Assembly (NCBI GenBank): GCA_938002605.1 | Contig: CALLAF010000045.1 | Location: 1 to 38,492 of the forward strand | DNA: 38,492 nt | Reading direction: 5' to 3' | Origin: an uncultured Paracoccaceae bacterium | Lineage (GTDB): Bacteria; Pseudomonadota; Alphaproteobacteria; Rhodobacterales; Rhodobacteraceae | Shown: positions 7,849 through 16,236 of the stretch, piece after piece | Position numbering within the stretch: position 1 is the first letter of the stretch | How the letters are laid out: each line of letters opens with the position of its first letter | Notes under the pieces: generated by a model | What the model saw: only the letters and a program-made list of their open reading frames with translations | Database searches by the model: none | Told to the model about the DNA's origin: nothing | Made by a program: the position numbers and the translations under genes

Positions 7849-8616
7849 TTACATGCCCAACATGCCCTTAAGCTGGTCAAGCGCTGCTTCCAGAAGTTCT
7901 GGGTTGTCCTTAGCGGCGTCCAGTGCAGTGGTGATGGTTGTCTTTTGGATCGCAGATAGGTCTGACCCATCAACCAGTTCCATCACTTTATCGGCGTCAA
8001 AACCGTCTGTTGTCAGCAGGTCAGCGACAGATGTCTCTGCCATTGCCTCTTCGACGACTTCCTCTACAGCATCTTCTGCGGCCTCTGTAGCTTCACCCTC
8101 GGCAGCTTCGGCGGCCTCTGTTGCTGCGGCTTCTGTTTCGGCAGCAGCAGCGGCTTCCAACTCAGCGGCAGCGGCTTCAGCAGCTTCTGCTTCGGCTGCA
8201 GCGGCAGCTTCCAATTCAGCGGCGGCAGCAGCAGCGGCTTCTGCTTCGGCCGCAGCGGCAGCTTCCAATTCAGCAGCAGCAGCAGCGGCTTCTGCTTCGG
8301 CTGCAGCAGCAGCTTCCAATTCAGCGGCGGCAGCAGCAGCAGCGGCTTCTGCTTCGGCTGCTGCAGCAGCTTCCAATTCAGCGGCGGCAGCAGCAGCAGC
8401 GGCTTCTGCTTCTGCTGCAGCAGCAGCTTCCAACTCAGCGGCAGCGGCGGCAGCAGCTTCTGCTTCAGCAGCAGCGGCAGCAGCTTGTGCTTCGGCTTGC
8501 GCTGTCGCGCCGGTCAAAACGCCAACGGCTTCGGCCGGTCCACGGCCCTTGGCCCCATATTGGTAGCCAAAAAACCCTAGCACAGCCACGATGACCAAAA
8601 TTGCAATTGCTCTCAT
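7849..8616 (-). CDS. membrane-anchored Ala/Glu repeat protein
   Basis: A 255-residue protein not recognised as a named family. Residues 4-20 form one hydrophobic segment (AIAILVIVAVLGFFGYQ) that would act as signal anchor, leaving the rest in the periplasm. Residues 61 to about 169 are six near-identical units beginning ELEAAAAAE, 17-19 residues each. Then comes an acidic stretch, and a compact C-terminal region (196-255) with the look of a small helical domain (ADLLTTDGFDADKVMELV). The body is almost only Ala and Glu, so a long acidic helical rod is likely. It recalls the spacer of TolA, but has no Lys. The frame is credible: the repeats have codon variation, the ends are non-repetitive, and it stops just before a terminator. 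Confidence 0.75.
   Translation of the reverse strand: MRAIAILVIVAVLGFFGYQYGAKGRGPAEAVGVLTGATAQAEAQAAAAAAEAEAAAAAAAELEAAAAAEAEAAAAAAAAELEAAAAAEAEAAAAAAAAELEAAAAAEAEAAAAAAELEAAAAAEAEAAAAAAAELEAAAAAEAEAAEAAAAELEAAAAAETEAAATEAAEAAEGEATEAAEDAVEEVVEEAMAETSVADLLTTDGFDADKVMELVDGSDLSAIQKTTITTALDAAKDNPELLEAALDQLKGMLGM
8110..8436 (-). repeat. six tandem 51-57 bp units inside the Ala/Glu repeat gene
   Basis: Each unit encodes ELEAAAAAEAE followed by 6-8 mostly Ala residues; successive units are 19, 19, 17, 18, 18 and about 18 codons. The DNA is rich in GCA/GCC/GCT triplets, so units can slip and change number. The units closest to the C-terminus are the most diverged (Thr and extra Glu appear). Confidence 0.85.
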
Positions 8617-8806
8617 TTCAATATCCTTTCAGATCAAACTTACGAACCTCGGGGGCTCTTAACGCGGATATGTCAGATGATACACATAAGTTGAAGCGAA
8701 ATCAGGCTATAAACTATGGGATCGGCACAGTTTTGCGGGTTGAAGACCGCCGCAGCACAGTTTACTTTGCGCATCACCTAGACGGAACAATTAAAGGATA
8801 AAGACC

Positions 8807-9352
8807 ATAGCACGCAGACCGCATAACGCCCCTCCACAACGTGACACCGGGCCACGGATCAACGACCGCATTCGCGCAAGCGAAATCCGCCTTATCGGCG
8901 CGGAGGGCGAAAACGTGGGCGTTGTTACCCCACAGCGCGCCATGGCGATGGCTGACGATGTTGGGCTCGATTTGGTTGAGATTTCTCCCAATGCGACGCC
9001 ACCGGTTTGCAAAATCATGGACTATGGCAAGTTCAAATACGAGACTCAGAAAAAAGAAGCTGAGGCCCGTAAAAAGCAAAAGATCATCGAAATTAAAGAA
9101 GTGAAATTCCGCCCCAACACGGATAACAACGACTACGATGTAAAAATGCGCAATGTTTTCAAATTCTTGGATAACGGCGACAAGGTGAAGATCACGCTGC
9201 GTTTCCGTGGCCGCGAAATGGCCCACCAAGAATTGGGGCGTAAGCTTCTTGAGCGTGTCGCCGAAGACACCAAAGACGCTGGGCGCGTAGAGAACTTTCC
9301 AAAAATGGAAGGCCGCCAGATGGTCATGCTGATTGGTCCACTGCCCAAGTAA
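8807..9352 (+). CDS. infC: translation initiation factor IF-3 with an ATA start codon
   Basis: IF-3 promotes start-codon and initiator-tRNA fidelity on the 30S subunit. The frame gives 181 residues with the N-domain ([20 protein letters not shown]), the basic linker with its many Lys/Glu, and the C-domain ending in LIGPLPK. The conserved N-terminus [17 protein letters not shown] is in frame only if translation starts at ATA at 8807; the first in-frame ATG (8942) or GTG (8915) would delete the start of the N-domain. An AAAGGA ribosome-binding site lies 8 bases upstream. infC is known for rare start codons (AUU in E. coli) through which IF-3 limits its own synthesis. A GC-rich terminator follows. 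Confidence 0.9.
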   Translation: MARRPHNAPPQRDTGPRINDRIRASEIRLIGAEGENVGVVTPQRAMAMADDVGLDLVEISPNATPPVCKIMDYGKFKYETQKKEAEARKKQKIIEIKEVKFRPNTDNNDYDVKMRNVFKFLDNGDKVKITLRFRGREMAHQELGRKLLERVAEDTKDAGRVENFPKMEGRQMVMLIGPLPK

Positions 9353-9377
9353 GCCCGCACTGGTAGGATTTAGATTG

Positions 9378-9410
9378 AAACGCGCGCTTTGCGAAAGGCG
9401 CGCGTTTTCT
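9378..9410 (+). terminator. intrinsic terminator after infC
   Basis: A 10-bp perfect stem (AAACGCGCGC and its complement at 9398-9407) with a short loop that can extend by CTTT/AAAG pairing, followed by a run of T. It lies 25 bp after the infC stop. Confidence 0.88.
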
Positions 9411-9462
9411 TATGTGCGTTCGCGCACTTGATCGCACTTGAGCCTTCTGCCTAAAATCGCAG

Positions 9463-10434
9463 ATGTTCAGTGCTGTCACGAAAAACCAATCGCCGCGCGC
9501 GCAACGCCCTGCGCCCCGCGCGCAAACCCACGCATTGGCACCTGCCGCCAATCAATCGCCACAGGTTCAGCGATTAGCGGCGTTGCAGACGATGGCCGAT
9601 GATCACGTCGCTCAGCGGGTAAAAACCGTGTCGCAAGATTATGATAACGTCAGCGGTTCACCCGTCGGCATGGCCATTCGGACGCATCTTGGTGGACCAC
9701 GCGAAACATGGACCGCAGACGCAATATTTGGCGCGACCCAGGCCTGCTATGTTGAAAACCTTGCGCGCGGTCAGGCGCTTATGGCCCAACTCCAGCAAAG
9801 CAAGGAAGATGAAACACCGGCGACAACAGGCGACGATAACGCCGCACTATTTGACGAAAGCTATACCACACGTGTCGTTCAGGACCGGCGCGGTGATCAT
9901 CGCTACAGTATCGGAACAAAGGGCGGCGACAGCCACGAGACCGCTTATCAAAATGGCTATGATGTCGCGAATGCCTCTATCGAAACGGCCACGAACTATG
10001 CCTCCCGCGACCCAAACCGCGCCGCCGAAGGCCCACACCTGAACAATTCTGAAATCTTTTGGAACCAATGGGGGGCTGCGATAGACGCTGATACACCCAA
10101 AAGTTTCTTTGAGCGCAAACGTATCCACCGCGCGCGCAAGGCCGCCAAAAAACGGGCATTGGGTAAGATCACACGTATGGCCGTATCGAACACAAGTACA
10201 ATTTTGACAGTGCAGCATATCCTGCCCGACAATGAGTCCTTCTCGCGCGAAAAAGCGGTATCCGAAATTTATGCGGCCGATACGGACGCCTTTGCCGCCC
10301 TTTTAGGGACCCCAAACGGACGGGCCGTTGGTTATTTGCTCAAAGACCATTATCATGAAATGGATTTGAAAAGTTTCGGTAACGTCGTGATTGATGGCGC
10401 AACGACCTCGCTTACCTTTAACTTTGCAGACTAA
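9463..10434 (+). CDS. hypothetical protein with an eCIS-cargo-like N-terminal motif
   Basis: A 323-residue protein of unknown function. The first 30 residues are Pro/Ala/Gln/Arg-rich and disordered-looking. Residues about 30-47 read NQSPQVQRLAALQTMADD, close to the NSPQVQQLxALQxMA motif seen at the N-termini of DUF4157-type and other proteins linked to extracellular contractile injection systems. The middle (about 145-200) is Asn/Tyr/His/Asp-rich (ETAYQNGYDVANAS), followed by a very basic helix (FFERKRIHRARKAAKKRAL, about 220-240) and a C-terminal region with many beta-like residues. No HExxH protease motif or signal peptide is seen. It ends convergently with coxM-like, overlapping by 4 bases. 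No injection-system structural genes are near. Confidence 0.7.
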   Translation: MFSAVTKNQSPRAQRPAPRAQTHALAPAANQSPQVQRLAALQTMADDHVAQRVKTVSQDYDNVSGSPVGMAIRTHLGGPRETWTADAIFGATQACYVENLARGQALMAQLQQSKEDETPATTGDDNAALFDESYTTRVVQDRRGDHRYSIGTKGGDSHETAYQNGYDVANASIETATNYASRDPNRAAEGPHLNNSEIFWNQWGAAIDADTPKSFFERKRIHRARKAAKKRALGKITRMAVSNTSTILTVQHILPDNESFSREKAVSEIYAADTDAFAALLGTPNGRAVGYLLKDHYHEMDLKSFGNVVIDGATTSLTFNFAD

Positions 10435-11216
10435 CCCGCCGCAATAACAGCGCGTTTCGTCAACACCGCGATAAGGTGCGCGCGGTAATCCGGGGTGCCG
10501 TGGATATCATCCATCATACCTTCTGTCGGGACCGTCAGCCCGTCCAACGCCTGCGCCGAAAACGCCTGTGAAAGCGCCGTTTCGGCATCAAGCCAACGAA
10601 ACACGCCTTCTTCTGACGCGCCGGTCACGGCGACCCGCACAGCATCTGCAAACCGCGCGACAAAGACGCCAACAAGCGCAAAACGAGATGCAGGCTGTGT
10701 GAATTTCGCATAATATGCGGCCTGTGGGATTGGAAAGCGGACTTCGGTGATAATTTCGCCTTCATCAAGCGCGGTTTCAAACATCCCAAGAAAATAATCA
10801 TCCGCCGCAATCGCGCGCGCGTTGGTCACGATGGTCGCCGCTGACGCAAGTGCGGCCGCTGGGTAGCAGGCTGCGGGGTCATTATTGGCAAGCGATCCAC
10901 CGATTGTACCGCGATTGCGCACCGCTGGATCGCCGATATCCACCGCGAGCGCGGCAAGCGCGGGGTATTGCGCAGTTTGTTTGGCAAGATTGGCATGGGT
11001 GACGCCTGCACCAACACAAAGCTGCCCATCGCGCTCCGCGATTGATTGTAGCTCTTTAATGCCTGTCAAGCTGACCAGCACTTCGGGCATGGCAAGCCGC
11101 GCCTTGAGCGTCGGAATCAATGTCTGCCCCCCAGCAAGCGGTTGCGCCTCTTCATTTTGAAGCGCTTGAACGGCCGCGTCGATCGTCAAAGGCGTTGTAA
11201 TTTCAAACGGATACAT
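10431..11216 (-). CDS. coxM: FAD-binding (medium) subunit of a CODH/xanthine dehydrogenase-type enzyme
   Basis: A 261-residue protein of the CoxM/XdhB-like FAD family. The two FAD pyrophosphate-binding stretches are visible: PLAGGQTLIPTL near residue 41 and TIGGSLANNDPAACYPAAAL near residue 104. The C-terminal CO_deh_flav_C domain follows. In molybdenum hydroxylases this subunit passes electrons from the [2Fe-2S] subunit to its acceptor. It starts 9 bp after the small-subunit gene with an AGGGG ribosome-binding site. The expected large molybdopterin subunit is absent from this cluster, so the substrate cannot be assigned; the symbol names the family, not proven CO oxidation. Confidence 0.88.
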   Translation of the reverse strand: MYPFEITTPLTIDAAVQALQNEEAQPLAGGQTLIPTLKARLAMPEVLVSLTGIKELQSIAERDGQLCVGAGVTHANLAKQTAQYPALAALAVDIGDPAVRNRGTIGGSLANNDPAACYPAAALASAATIVTNARAIAADDYFLGMFETALDEGEIITEVRFPIPQAAYYAKFTQPASRFALVGVFVARFADAVRVAVTGASEEGVFRWLDAETALSQAFSAQALDGLTVPTEGMMDDIHGTPDYRAHLIAVLTKRAVIAAG

Positions 11217-11225
11217 CTTGCGCCC

Positions 11226-11711
11226 CTATTCTGCCGCGATCTGCGCGACGTCTTGGCCGGAGGCCGCAAAGACTGCTTTGACAATGTTATGATAACCCGT
11301 GCAGCGACAAAAATTGCCCTCGAGATAGGTGCGAATCTCGTGCTCGGTCGGCTTTGGCGTTTCTTTTAGCAGCGCCGCTGTCGCCATCACCATGCCTGGC
11401 GTGCAGAATCCGCATTGCAGCCCGTGGTGTGTTTGAAACGCTTGCTGGATCGCGTTCAAACTGCCATCTGGGTCGGCTTGGCCTTCGATGGTTGCAACCT
11501 CGGCATCCTGTGCTTCGCGCGCGAACATCGTGCAAGATTTCACCGCAAGCCCATCCACATGCACCAAACAGGCGCCGCATTGCGATGTATCACAGCCAAC
11601 ATGTGTGCCTGTCAGACGCAAATCATTGCGCAGAAAATCAACCAGCAATGTCTGATCCGCAACATCGCGGTTCACGGCGGTGCCATTCACGACCATTGAG
11701 ACTTGTGTCAT
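11226..11711 (-). CDS. coxS: [2Fe-2S] (small) subunit of a CODH/xanthine dehydrogenase-type enzyme
   Basis: A 161-residue ferredoxin-like subunit. The plant-type cluster ligands are Cys40, Cys45, Cys48 and Cys60 ([10 protein letters not shown]). The second cluster is held by the CGFCTPGM and CRCTGY motifs of the all-helical C-terminal domain. The start at 11711 is chosen over the longer frame to 11777 because GGAGGG lies just upstream and the ferredoxin fold begins here. Genes for FAD subunit and XdhC flank it. The normal partner, a catalytic subunit of roughly 800 residues, is not encoded in the window. Confidence 0.92.
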   Translation of the reverse strand: MTQVSMVVNGTAVNRDVADQTLLVDFLRNDLRLTGTHVGCDTSQCGACLVHVDGLAVKSCTMFAREAQDAEVATIEGQADPDGSLNAIQQAFQTHHGLQCGFCTPGMVMATAALLKETPKPTEHEIRTYLEGNFCRCTGYHNIVKAVFAASGQDVAQIAAE

Positions 11712-11777
11712 CGTTCCCTCCGTCACGGAACTGCCTTTGATATGCGGCATGGTAGGCTTACGGACCGGGGTAAGCAA

Positions 11778-12752
11778 TCAATCAGATCTGCGCAGTATTT
11801 GAGTGATCTGGGCCATGATGCTGACTGCAATTTCAGCTGGCTGCCGCCCACCTAGATCAAGCCCAACTGGCCCATGAATACGCGCAATCTGTGTGTCTGA
11901 AAAGCCCGCTTCGGCCAACCGCCCCACCCGTTTTGCATGGGTCCGCTTTGATCCAAGGCTGCCAATATAAAAGGCATCGCTGTCAAGCGCGGTGATCAAG
12001 GCCGGGTCGTCCAGCTTTGGGTCATGGGACAATGTGACGACCGCGGTACGCCGGTCCAAGTTTAGCGCACGCAAAGCGGCATCTGGCCAATCATCAATCA
12101 GCATGGTTTCTGGGAAGCGTTTATCAGTGGCAAAAGCCGCACGCGGGTCAACGACAATCGGCTGATAGCCGCAGCTGCGCGCCATCGCGACAAGGGGCTG
12201 CGCAATATGTACCGCCCCGACAATCACCAGACGCAGCGGCGGGTTATGGATGGCCACAAATGTCCGGCCATCCTGTGCGACTCCGGACCGATCCAGCCGG
12301 AATTGTTCGTCATATTGTGGCGGGCAGACCAGCCTTGGATCAGGTGCTTCAAGGTCTGTCACATAGGCGACGGGCTCAGACCGGGCGCGCGATTTGACTA
12401 ACCGTTCAAGCAAGTCAATCGGAAGCGCCGTACCAACAGGTTCGATCAATATGCGGATTTCACCACCGCAGGCCAACCCGACGGAAAAAGCATCATCATC
12501 ACTAACCCCAAACGTCAGCACCCGTGGCTTTCCATCGATAATCGCCTCTTGGCTTTCAAGAATGACTGCGCCCTCGACGCAGCCCCCCGAAACAGAGCCT
12601 TCCATCGCCCCATCCGCATCAATCACCAATTGGCTACCGACCGGGCGCGGTGCCGATCCCCACGTCTGCACGACAGTCGCAATGGCCACCCCTCGTCCGG
12701 CTCGGTGCCATGCAAGCGCAAGCTTTGGTAAGTCAGTGATCGTTTCTGTCAT
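11778..12752 (-). CDS. XdhC/CoxF-family molybdenum cofactor insertion protein
   Basis: A 324-residue protein with the N-terminal XdhC/CoxI domain (VVQTWGSAPRPVGSQLVI, then VSGGCVEGAV) and a C-terminal Rossmann-like XdhC_C domain (LVIVGAVHIAQPLVA, then VVDPRAAFA). Family members bind the molybdenum cofactor and help its sulfuration and insertion into xanthine dehydrogenase or CO dehydrogenase. It overlaps the preceding DUF1203 gene by 4 bases and lies 66 bp before the small-subunit gene, in the same leftward cluster. Its presence shows a molybdenum hydroxylase is made in this organism. Confidence 0.9.
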   Translation of the reverse strand: MTETITDLPKLALAWHRAGRGVAIATVVQTWGSAPRPVGSQLVIDADGAMEGSVSGGCVEGAVILESQEAIIDGKPRVLTFGVSDDDAFSVGLACGGEIRILIEPVGTALPIDLLERLVKSRARSEPVAYVTDLEAPDPRLVCPPQYDEQFRLDRSGVAQDGRTFVAIHNPPLRLVIVGAVHIAQPLVAMARSCGYQPIVVDPRAAFATDKRFPETMLIDDWPDAALRALNLDRRTAVVTLSHDPKLDDPALITALDSDAFYIGSLGSKRTHAKRVGRLAEAGFSDTQIARIHGPVGLDLGGRQPAEIAVSIMAQITQILRRSD

Positions 12753-13219
12753 TCGCTCCGCGTGACCCTTGTTAAGAAACAGTTGTTTGAGGCCGAACGG
12801 ATATCGACGAATGCGACCTCGGGGCGATCAAACAGGTCTTTGGCATATTGCGCAACTGCCGAAGCTTTGGTGATCTGGCCGGTTCCATAGATAATGCGGT
12901 GATCCGCACAATATCCTTTTAACAAAAACTGGGAAGAATTGCGCAAGATTGGGGGTGTTGTGTCACCACAAAATGGCGTGCAATCATCTGCGCAAAGGAA
13001 AATAGGACCCGTTTCTGCATAGGGTTGTAGATTCGGAAACGGGCGCGCTGCGCAAATCAACATTTCTGCCCCTTTGGGCACATTGTTCAGGCAACAGCGA
13101 CAAGGGGTTCCCGATCCTGCCGAAATCGCCCGCTCGGGTGCGTGGCCATAGGCATCAGCACCACCTGAACGCAAGTTTACTACTGCTTTTTCATCGTAAG
13201 ATTGAAAGATAATCGTCAT
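12749..13219 (-). CDS. DUF1203 domain protein
   Basis: A 156-residue protein recognised as DUF1203 from the pattern PCRCCLNNVPKGAEMLICA with the later HRIIYGTGQI and the closing CFLTRVTR. Two conserved Cys pairs (CRCC and the Cys of FLCADDCTPFCG) suggest possible metal binding, but this is inference. An AGGA ribosome-binding site precedes the ATG. It is coupled to xdhC by an ATGA overlap and so is probably the first gene of the molybdenum-hydroxylase cluster. Function unknown. Confidence 0.85.
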   Translation of the reverse strand: MTIIFQSYDEKAVVNLRSGGADAYGHAPERAISAGSGTPCRCCLNNVPKGAEMLICAARPFPNLQPYAETGPIFLCADDCTPFCGDTTPPILRNSSQFLLKGYCADHRIIYGTGQITKASAVAQYAKDLFDRPEVAFVDIRSASNNCFLTRVTRSE

Positions 13220-13477
13220 TAGTATTTCCTTTTGCTTCGTCAGAAATACATTCGTTCACAATGGGATAGCGCGCGACCCGAATGTTGCGGGTTTTGAACG
13301 CCCAAATATCCGCGACGAAACGTCACAAAAATAATTATATCCGTCTCTTGCTGCGCCAATTAAACATGGGGTGCCACGTAAATTTGCCATATTGCGGGGC
13401 TAGTTTTACGCGGTGTGACCCGATTTTTACCCGCGCGAGTTTACGATGAATGCCCGTTTTGGGCAGAAGGACAAAAT

Positions 13478-14407
13478 ATGGACGATAAGCAACTTTCGTT
13501 TGAAACCCACCTCACGAATGCCAGCCAAAACGCTTGGCTAGGCCAGATCGACGATATTTGTGAAGACTTCGGTTTTTTTGAACAGCTTGGCGCACGACAT
13601 TGCGCGGGTTTCCTAGAAGCAGGAAACAACTTGCTTGTTACATTTGAGAATGCCCAAGATGTCCGCGCCAATAACGCCTTGTCAGAACCTCGCGGGTTTT
13701 CCTACGCGCGTCACGATGGATGGTCGCATCTCGCTATTCTTTCATATGAAGAAAGCTGGTTTCGCGACGAAAGTGTCTATGACTTTTTTGACCGTCTGAC
13801 CGATGATGCGTTTTTTGACGATTTTGAAAACATTGTCTTTTACGGTGCCAATGCTGGCGCATATGCTGCGGCCGCCTATTCTGTCGCAGCCCCCGGCGCG
13901 ACAGTTGTTGCGCTCTGCCCGCAAGCCACGCTTGAAGCGGCAAGCGCTGGATGGGACACCCGATATCGTCAACATCGGCGCATGGATTTCACGGGGCGCT
14001 ACGGTTATGCCCCGGATATGATTGATGGCGCGCGCGATGTCTTTATTGCGTTTGACCCGTATCAGCGGCTTGATTCCAGCCACGCAGCGCTGTTTCGCAA
14101 ACCCCATGTTACGCTCATCCGCTGCCCCTTAATGGGTAGCAATCTTGACCAGACGTTTGACCGTTTGGGCATCAGTGACGTCATGCTGAAACTGGCCATG
14201 GCCGGCATATTGGACGAAAAACGGTTCACACAGCTTTTGCGGGCGCGCCGTTATGACGATAAATACGCCATCAACTTGATCACCAGATTGCTTCGGCACG
14301 GCCATCCGCGCCTTGCGCTCACGATCTGCGAGTACAAACACCAGCGGAGCGCAAACCCTTACTTTGCGAAAACGCTTGATGCGCTTTCGTTCAAGAAATC
14401 AGCTTAA
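13478..14407 (+). CDS. roseobacter-conserved hypothetical protein with an alpha/beta-hydrolase-like core
   Basis: A 309-residue protein. The ATG at 13478 has an AAGGA site at good distance; a GTG 63 bases earlier lacks one. Similar roseobacter proteins are often labelled phosphoadenosine phosphosulfate reductase, but none of its Cys or PP-loop motifs are here. The stretch NIVFYGANAGAYAAAAYS (from about residue 124) followed by APGATVVALCPQATL looks like the nucleophile elbow and next strand of an alpha/beta hydrolase. The nucleophile Ser position is Asn (GANAG), so hydrolase activity is doubtful. The C-terminus has helical TPR-like character (TRLLRHGHPRLALTICEY). Function unknown. Confidence 0.75.
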   Translation: MDDKQLSFETHLTNASQNAWLGQIDDICEDFGFFEQLGARHCAGFLEAGNNLLVTFENAQDVRANNALSEPRGFSYARHDGWSHLAILSYEESWFRDESVYDFFDRLTDDAFFDDFENIVFYGANAGAYAAAAYSVAAPGATVVALCPQATLEAASAGWDTRYRQHRRMDFTGRYGYAPDMIDGARDVFIAFDPYQRLDSSHAALFRKPHVTLIRCPLMGSNLDQTFDRLGISDVMLKLAMAGILDEKRFTQLLRARRYDDKYAINLITRLLRHGHPRLALTICEYKHQRSANPYFAKTLDALSFKKSA

Positions 14408-14625
14408 AGACCGTAAACGTCGCGAAATACGTGACGAATGATGTCGTCGCGCTTGATGCCCAATTCGGCAAGCTCAGCGTCGCTCAGTGCTTCGAGGCGG
14501 CGCACTTCTGGGCTGCGGTCTTGGGCGTCCATGATGCGGGTCATTGCTGCGACGAAGCCTGAGCCGATTTTGGAAAGAATGCCAGGCTGTGATTGTGCGG
14601 CAGCAGTATCAGTAAAGAAGGCCAT
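14404..14625 (-). CDS. DUF1127 small protein
   Basis: A 73-residue protein ending in a DUF1127 domain: RRLEALSDAELAELGIKRDDIIRHVFRDVYGL spans the last 32 residues, with the LSDxELxxLGI core of the family. The start at the Met of MAFFTDTAA is preferred over a longer frame, as small DUF1127 proteins begin this way. Related proteins in other alphaproteobacteria affect phosphate, carbon and RNA metabolism, but no specific role can be read here. Its stop overlaps the stop of the convergent gene (bases 14404-14407). Confidence 0.82.
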   Translation of the reverse strand: MAFFTDTAAAQSQPGILSKIGSGFVAAMTRIMDAQDRSPEVRRLEALSDAELAELGIKRDDIIRHVFRDVYGL

Positions 14626-14730
14626 TGTTATGTTCCTATCGGATGCGTTTCCTATGCACCCAATATACGTCACATTTCCTGACCTAAAACTGCTAATGCT
14701 GCAATGCCGCATTGCGCCTGCCGCATGGCA

Positions 14731-15015
14731 CTATTCGCCAGCGTTGCGTTCCGCGATCATCTTTTTGACGGCCGCGATGATGCGCGTGGCAAAATACCCC
14801 AAAGTGCCGCCCGCAATTACCCAGAACACTGTCCCGCTATAGAGGATCGCAGCTGCGATCCCTGCAGCCAGCATCGCAGCCATAAATGCGACCAACCGCT
14901 TTTCCGTATCCGCAATGGGAATATATGACGTGATTCCCTTGAGCAAAGGCGCGATTAAGTTTTCAATTTGCGGGGTGGCAAACCCCAAACCTGCAGCAAT
15001 TAGAAAACCGAACAT
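14731..15015 (-). CDS. small two-helix membrane protein, unknown
   Basis: A 94-residue protein with hydrophobic segments at about residues 1-14, 41-58 and 60-76 (LVAFMAAMLAAGIAAAILYSG and FWVIAGGTLGYFATRII), and a basic C-terminal tail. It is most likely an inner-membrane protein. The family is not recognised. It is a single gene between the DUF1127 gene and pyrC, with start ATG at 15015 preceded by a GGAGA site. Confidence 0.65.
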   Translation of the reverse strand: MFGFLIAAGLGFATPQIENLIAPLLKGITSYIPIADTEKRLVAFMAAMLAAGIAAAILYSGTVFWVIAGGTLGYFATRIIAAVKKMIAERNAGE

Positions 15016-15133
15016 CTGGTCTCTCCATTTCTTTCAAAAAAGTTAACGACTTATATCAGTAACTACGGACAGGTATACAAGGGCGATCACTTCACCACTG
15101 GCCATGATCCGCGCAACGGTGTAACCCAGCAAC

Positions 15134-16186
15134 ATGCCTGATAAAGACCTGACATCTCTCACGATCCCCCGCCCCGACGATTGGCACCTGCACCTGCGCG
15201 ATGGTAATATGCTGCGCGCCGTGCTGCCAGAAACCGCCCGCCACTTTGGTCGCGCGATTATTATGCCCAACCTTGTGCCGCCGGTTGTAACCGCCGCACA
15301 GGCCAGCGCATACCGCGACCGGATCATGGCCGCCCTGCCCGGCGACATGGTGTTTGAACCGCTGATGACGCTTTATCTGACGGAAGCCACGGACCCTGCC
15401 GATGTGCGTGCGGCCTTTGAGAACGGGATCGCGACGGCGGTGAAACTATACCCTGCTGGTGCGACGACCAATTCCGCGTCTGGGGTGCGCGACTTTGAAA
15501 AAGTACGACCAGTACTAGAGACGATGGCCGAAATTGGTATGCCTTTGTGCGTCCACGGAGAAGTCACGGATAGCGAGATCGATATTTTTGACCGCGAAGC
15601 CGTGTTTATTGACAAGGTTCTCAAACCTCTGCGCAAAAAGGTCCCTGACCTAAAAGTCGTGATGGAACATGTGACCACGGAAGACGCGGTTGATTATGTC
15701 CGCGACAACCCCAAAAACCTCGCTGCAACAATCACAACCCATCACCTGATCATTAATCGCAACCATATGTTGGTCGGCGGGATCAAGCCGCATTACTATT
15801 GCCTGCCCGTAGCCAAACGTGAAGCCCACCGTGTTGCTCTCGTGCAGGCAGCGGTTTCTGGCGACAAGCGTTTCTTTTTGGGTACCGACAGCGCCCCGCA
15901 CACGGACCCTAACAAACTGCAGGCCTGCGGCTGCGCCGGCGTGTTTTCGGCCACCAATACCATGTCGTGTCTGGCCGAGGTTTTTGATGCTGCGGGTCAG
16001 TTGAAAAAGCTCGAAGCCTTTGTATCCCTGAACGGCCCACGCTTTTACGGACTACCTGTCAGCGAAGAAACGATCACCCTGCGCAAGGGCGATCCGGTAC
16101 AATACCCGACACAGATCGCCACCGATGACGGCCCTGTCACAGTTTTTGATCCCGGATTTGACCTGCACTGGCACGTCGAAAACTAA
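15134..16186 (+). CDS. pyrC: dihydroorotase (class II)
   Basis: A 350-residue amidohydrolase of E. coli PyrC type. The metal site DWHLHLRDG gives His18, His20 and substrate-binding Arg22. Lys104 in AVKLYPAG is the carbamylated bridging Lys. Further ligands lie in CVHGE, in TTHHLI and in the catalytic GTDSAPH. It closes carbamoyl-aspartate to dihydroorotate in pyrimidine synthesis. It sits 50 bp upstream of pyrE, so the two probably form one operon. No strong ribosome-binding site is visible before the ATG, but the N-terminus fits the family length. Confidence 0.95.
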   Translation: MPDKDLTSLTIPRPDDWHLHLRDGNMLRAVLPETARHFGRAIIMPNLVPPVVTAAQASAYRDRIMAALPGDMVFEPLMTLYLTEATDPADVRAAFENGIATAVKLYPAGATTNSASGVRDFEKVRPVLETMAEIGMPLCVHGEVTDSEIDIFDREAVFIDKVLKPLRKKVPDLKVVMEHVTTEDAVDYVRDNPKNLAATITTHHLIINRNHMLVGGIKPHYYCLPVAKREAHRVALVQAAVSGDKRFFLGTDSAPHTDPNKLQACGCAGVFSATNTMSCLAEVFDAAGQLKKLEAFVSLNGPRFYGLPVSEETITLRKGDPVQYPTQIATDDGPVTVFDPGFDLHWHVEN

Positions 16187-16236
16187 CACCGCCGCCCTTT
16201 CGGGGCATCTAAGAACCCAAACAACAGGCCCGCGCT

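Noticed and set aside
8110-8436. Regular 51-57 bp repeats as a possible CRISPR array.
   Set aside because: Units are contiguous, coding and low-complexity, without unique spacers.
7853-8566. A 237-codon Ser/Ala-rich frame on the + strand and another of 157 codons over the repeat gene.
   Set aside because: Stop-free shadows of GCN-type repeats. The - strand frame has a membrane anchor, a non-repetitive C-terminus and better ends.
8670-8801. A 43-codon frame (MSDDTHKLKRNQ...) ending 5 bases before the infC ATA start, a possible leader peptide.
   Set aside because: No convincing ribosome-binding site and no family match; its stop falls in the infC ribosome-binding site by position only. Conservation data would be needed.
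13478-14407. Phosphoadenosine phosphosulfate reductase as product name.
   Set aside because: None of the PP-loop or Cys motifs seen in the genuine APS reductase at 5731-6450 are present.
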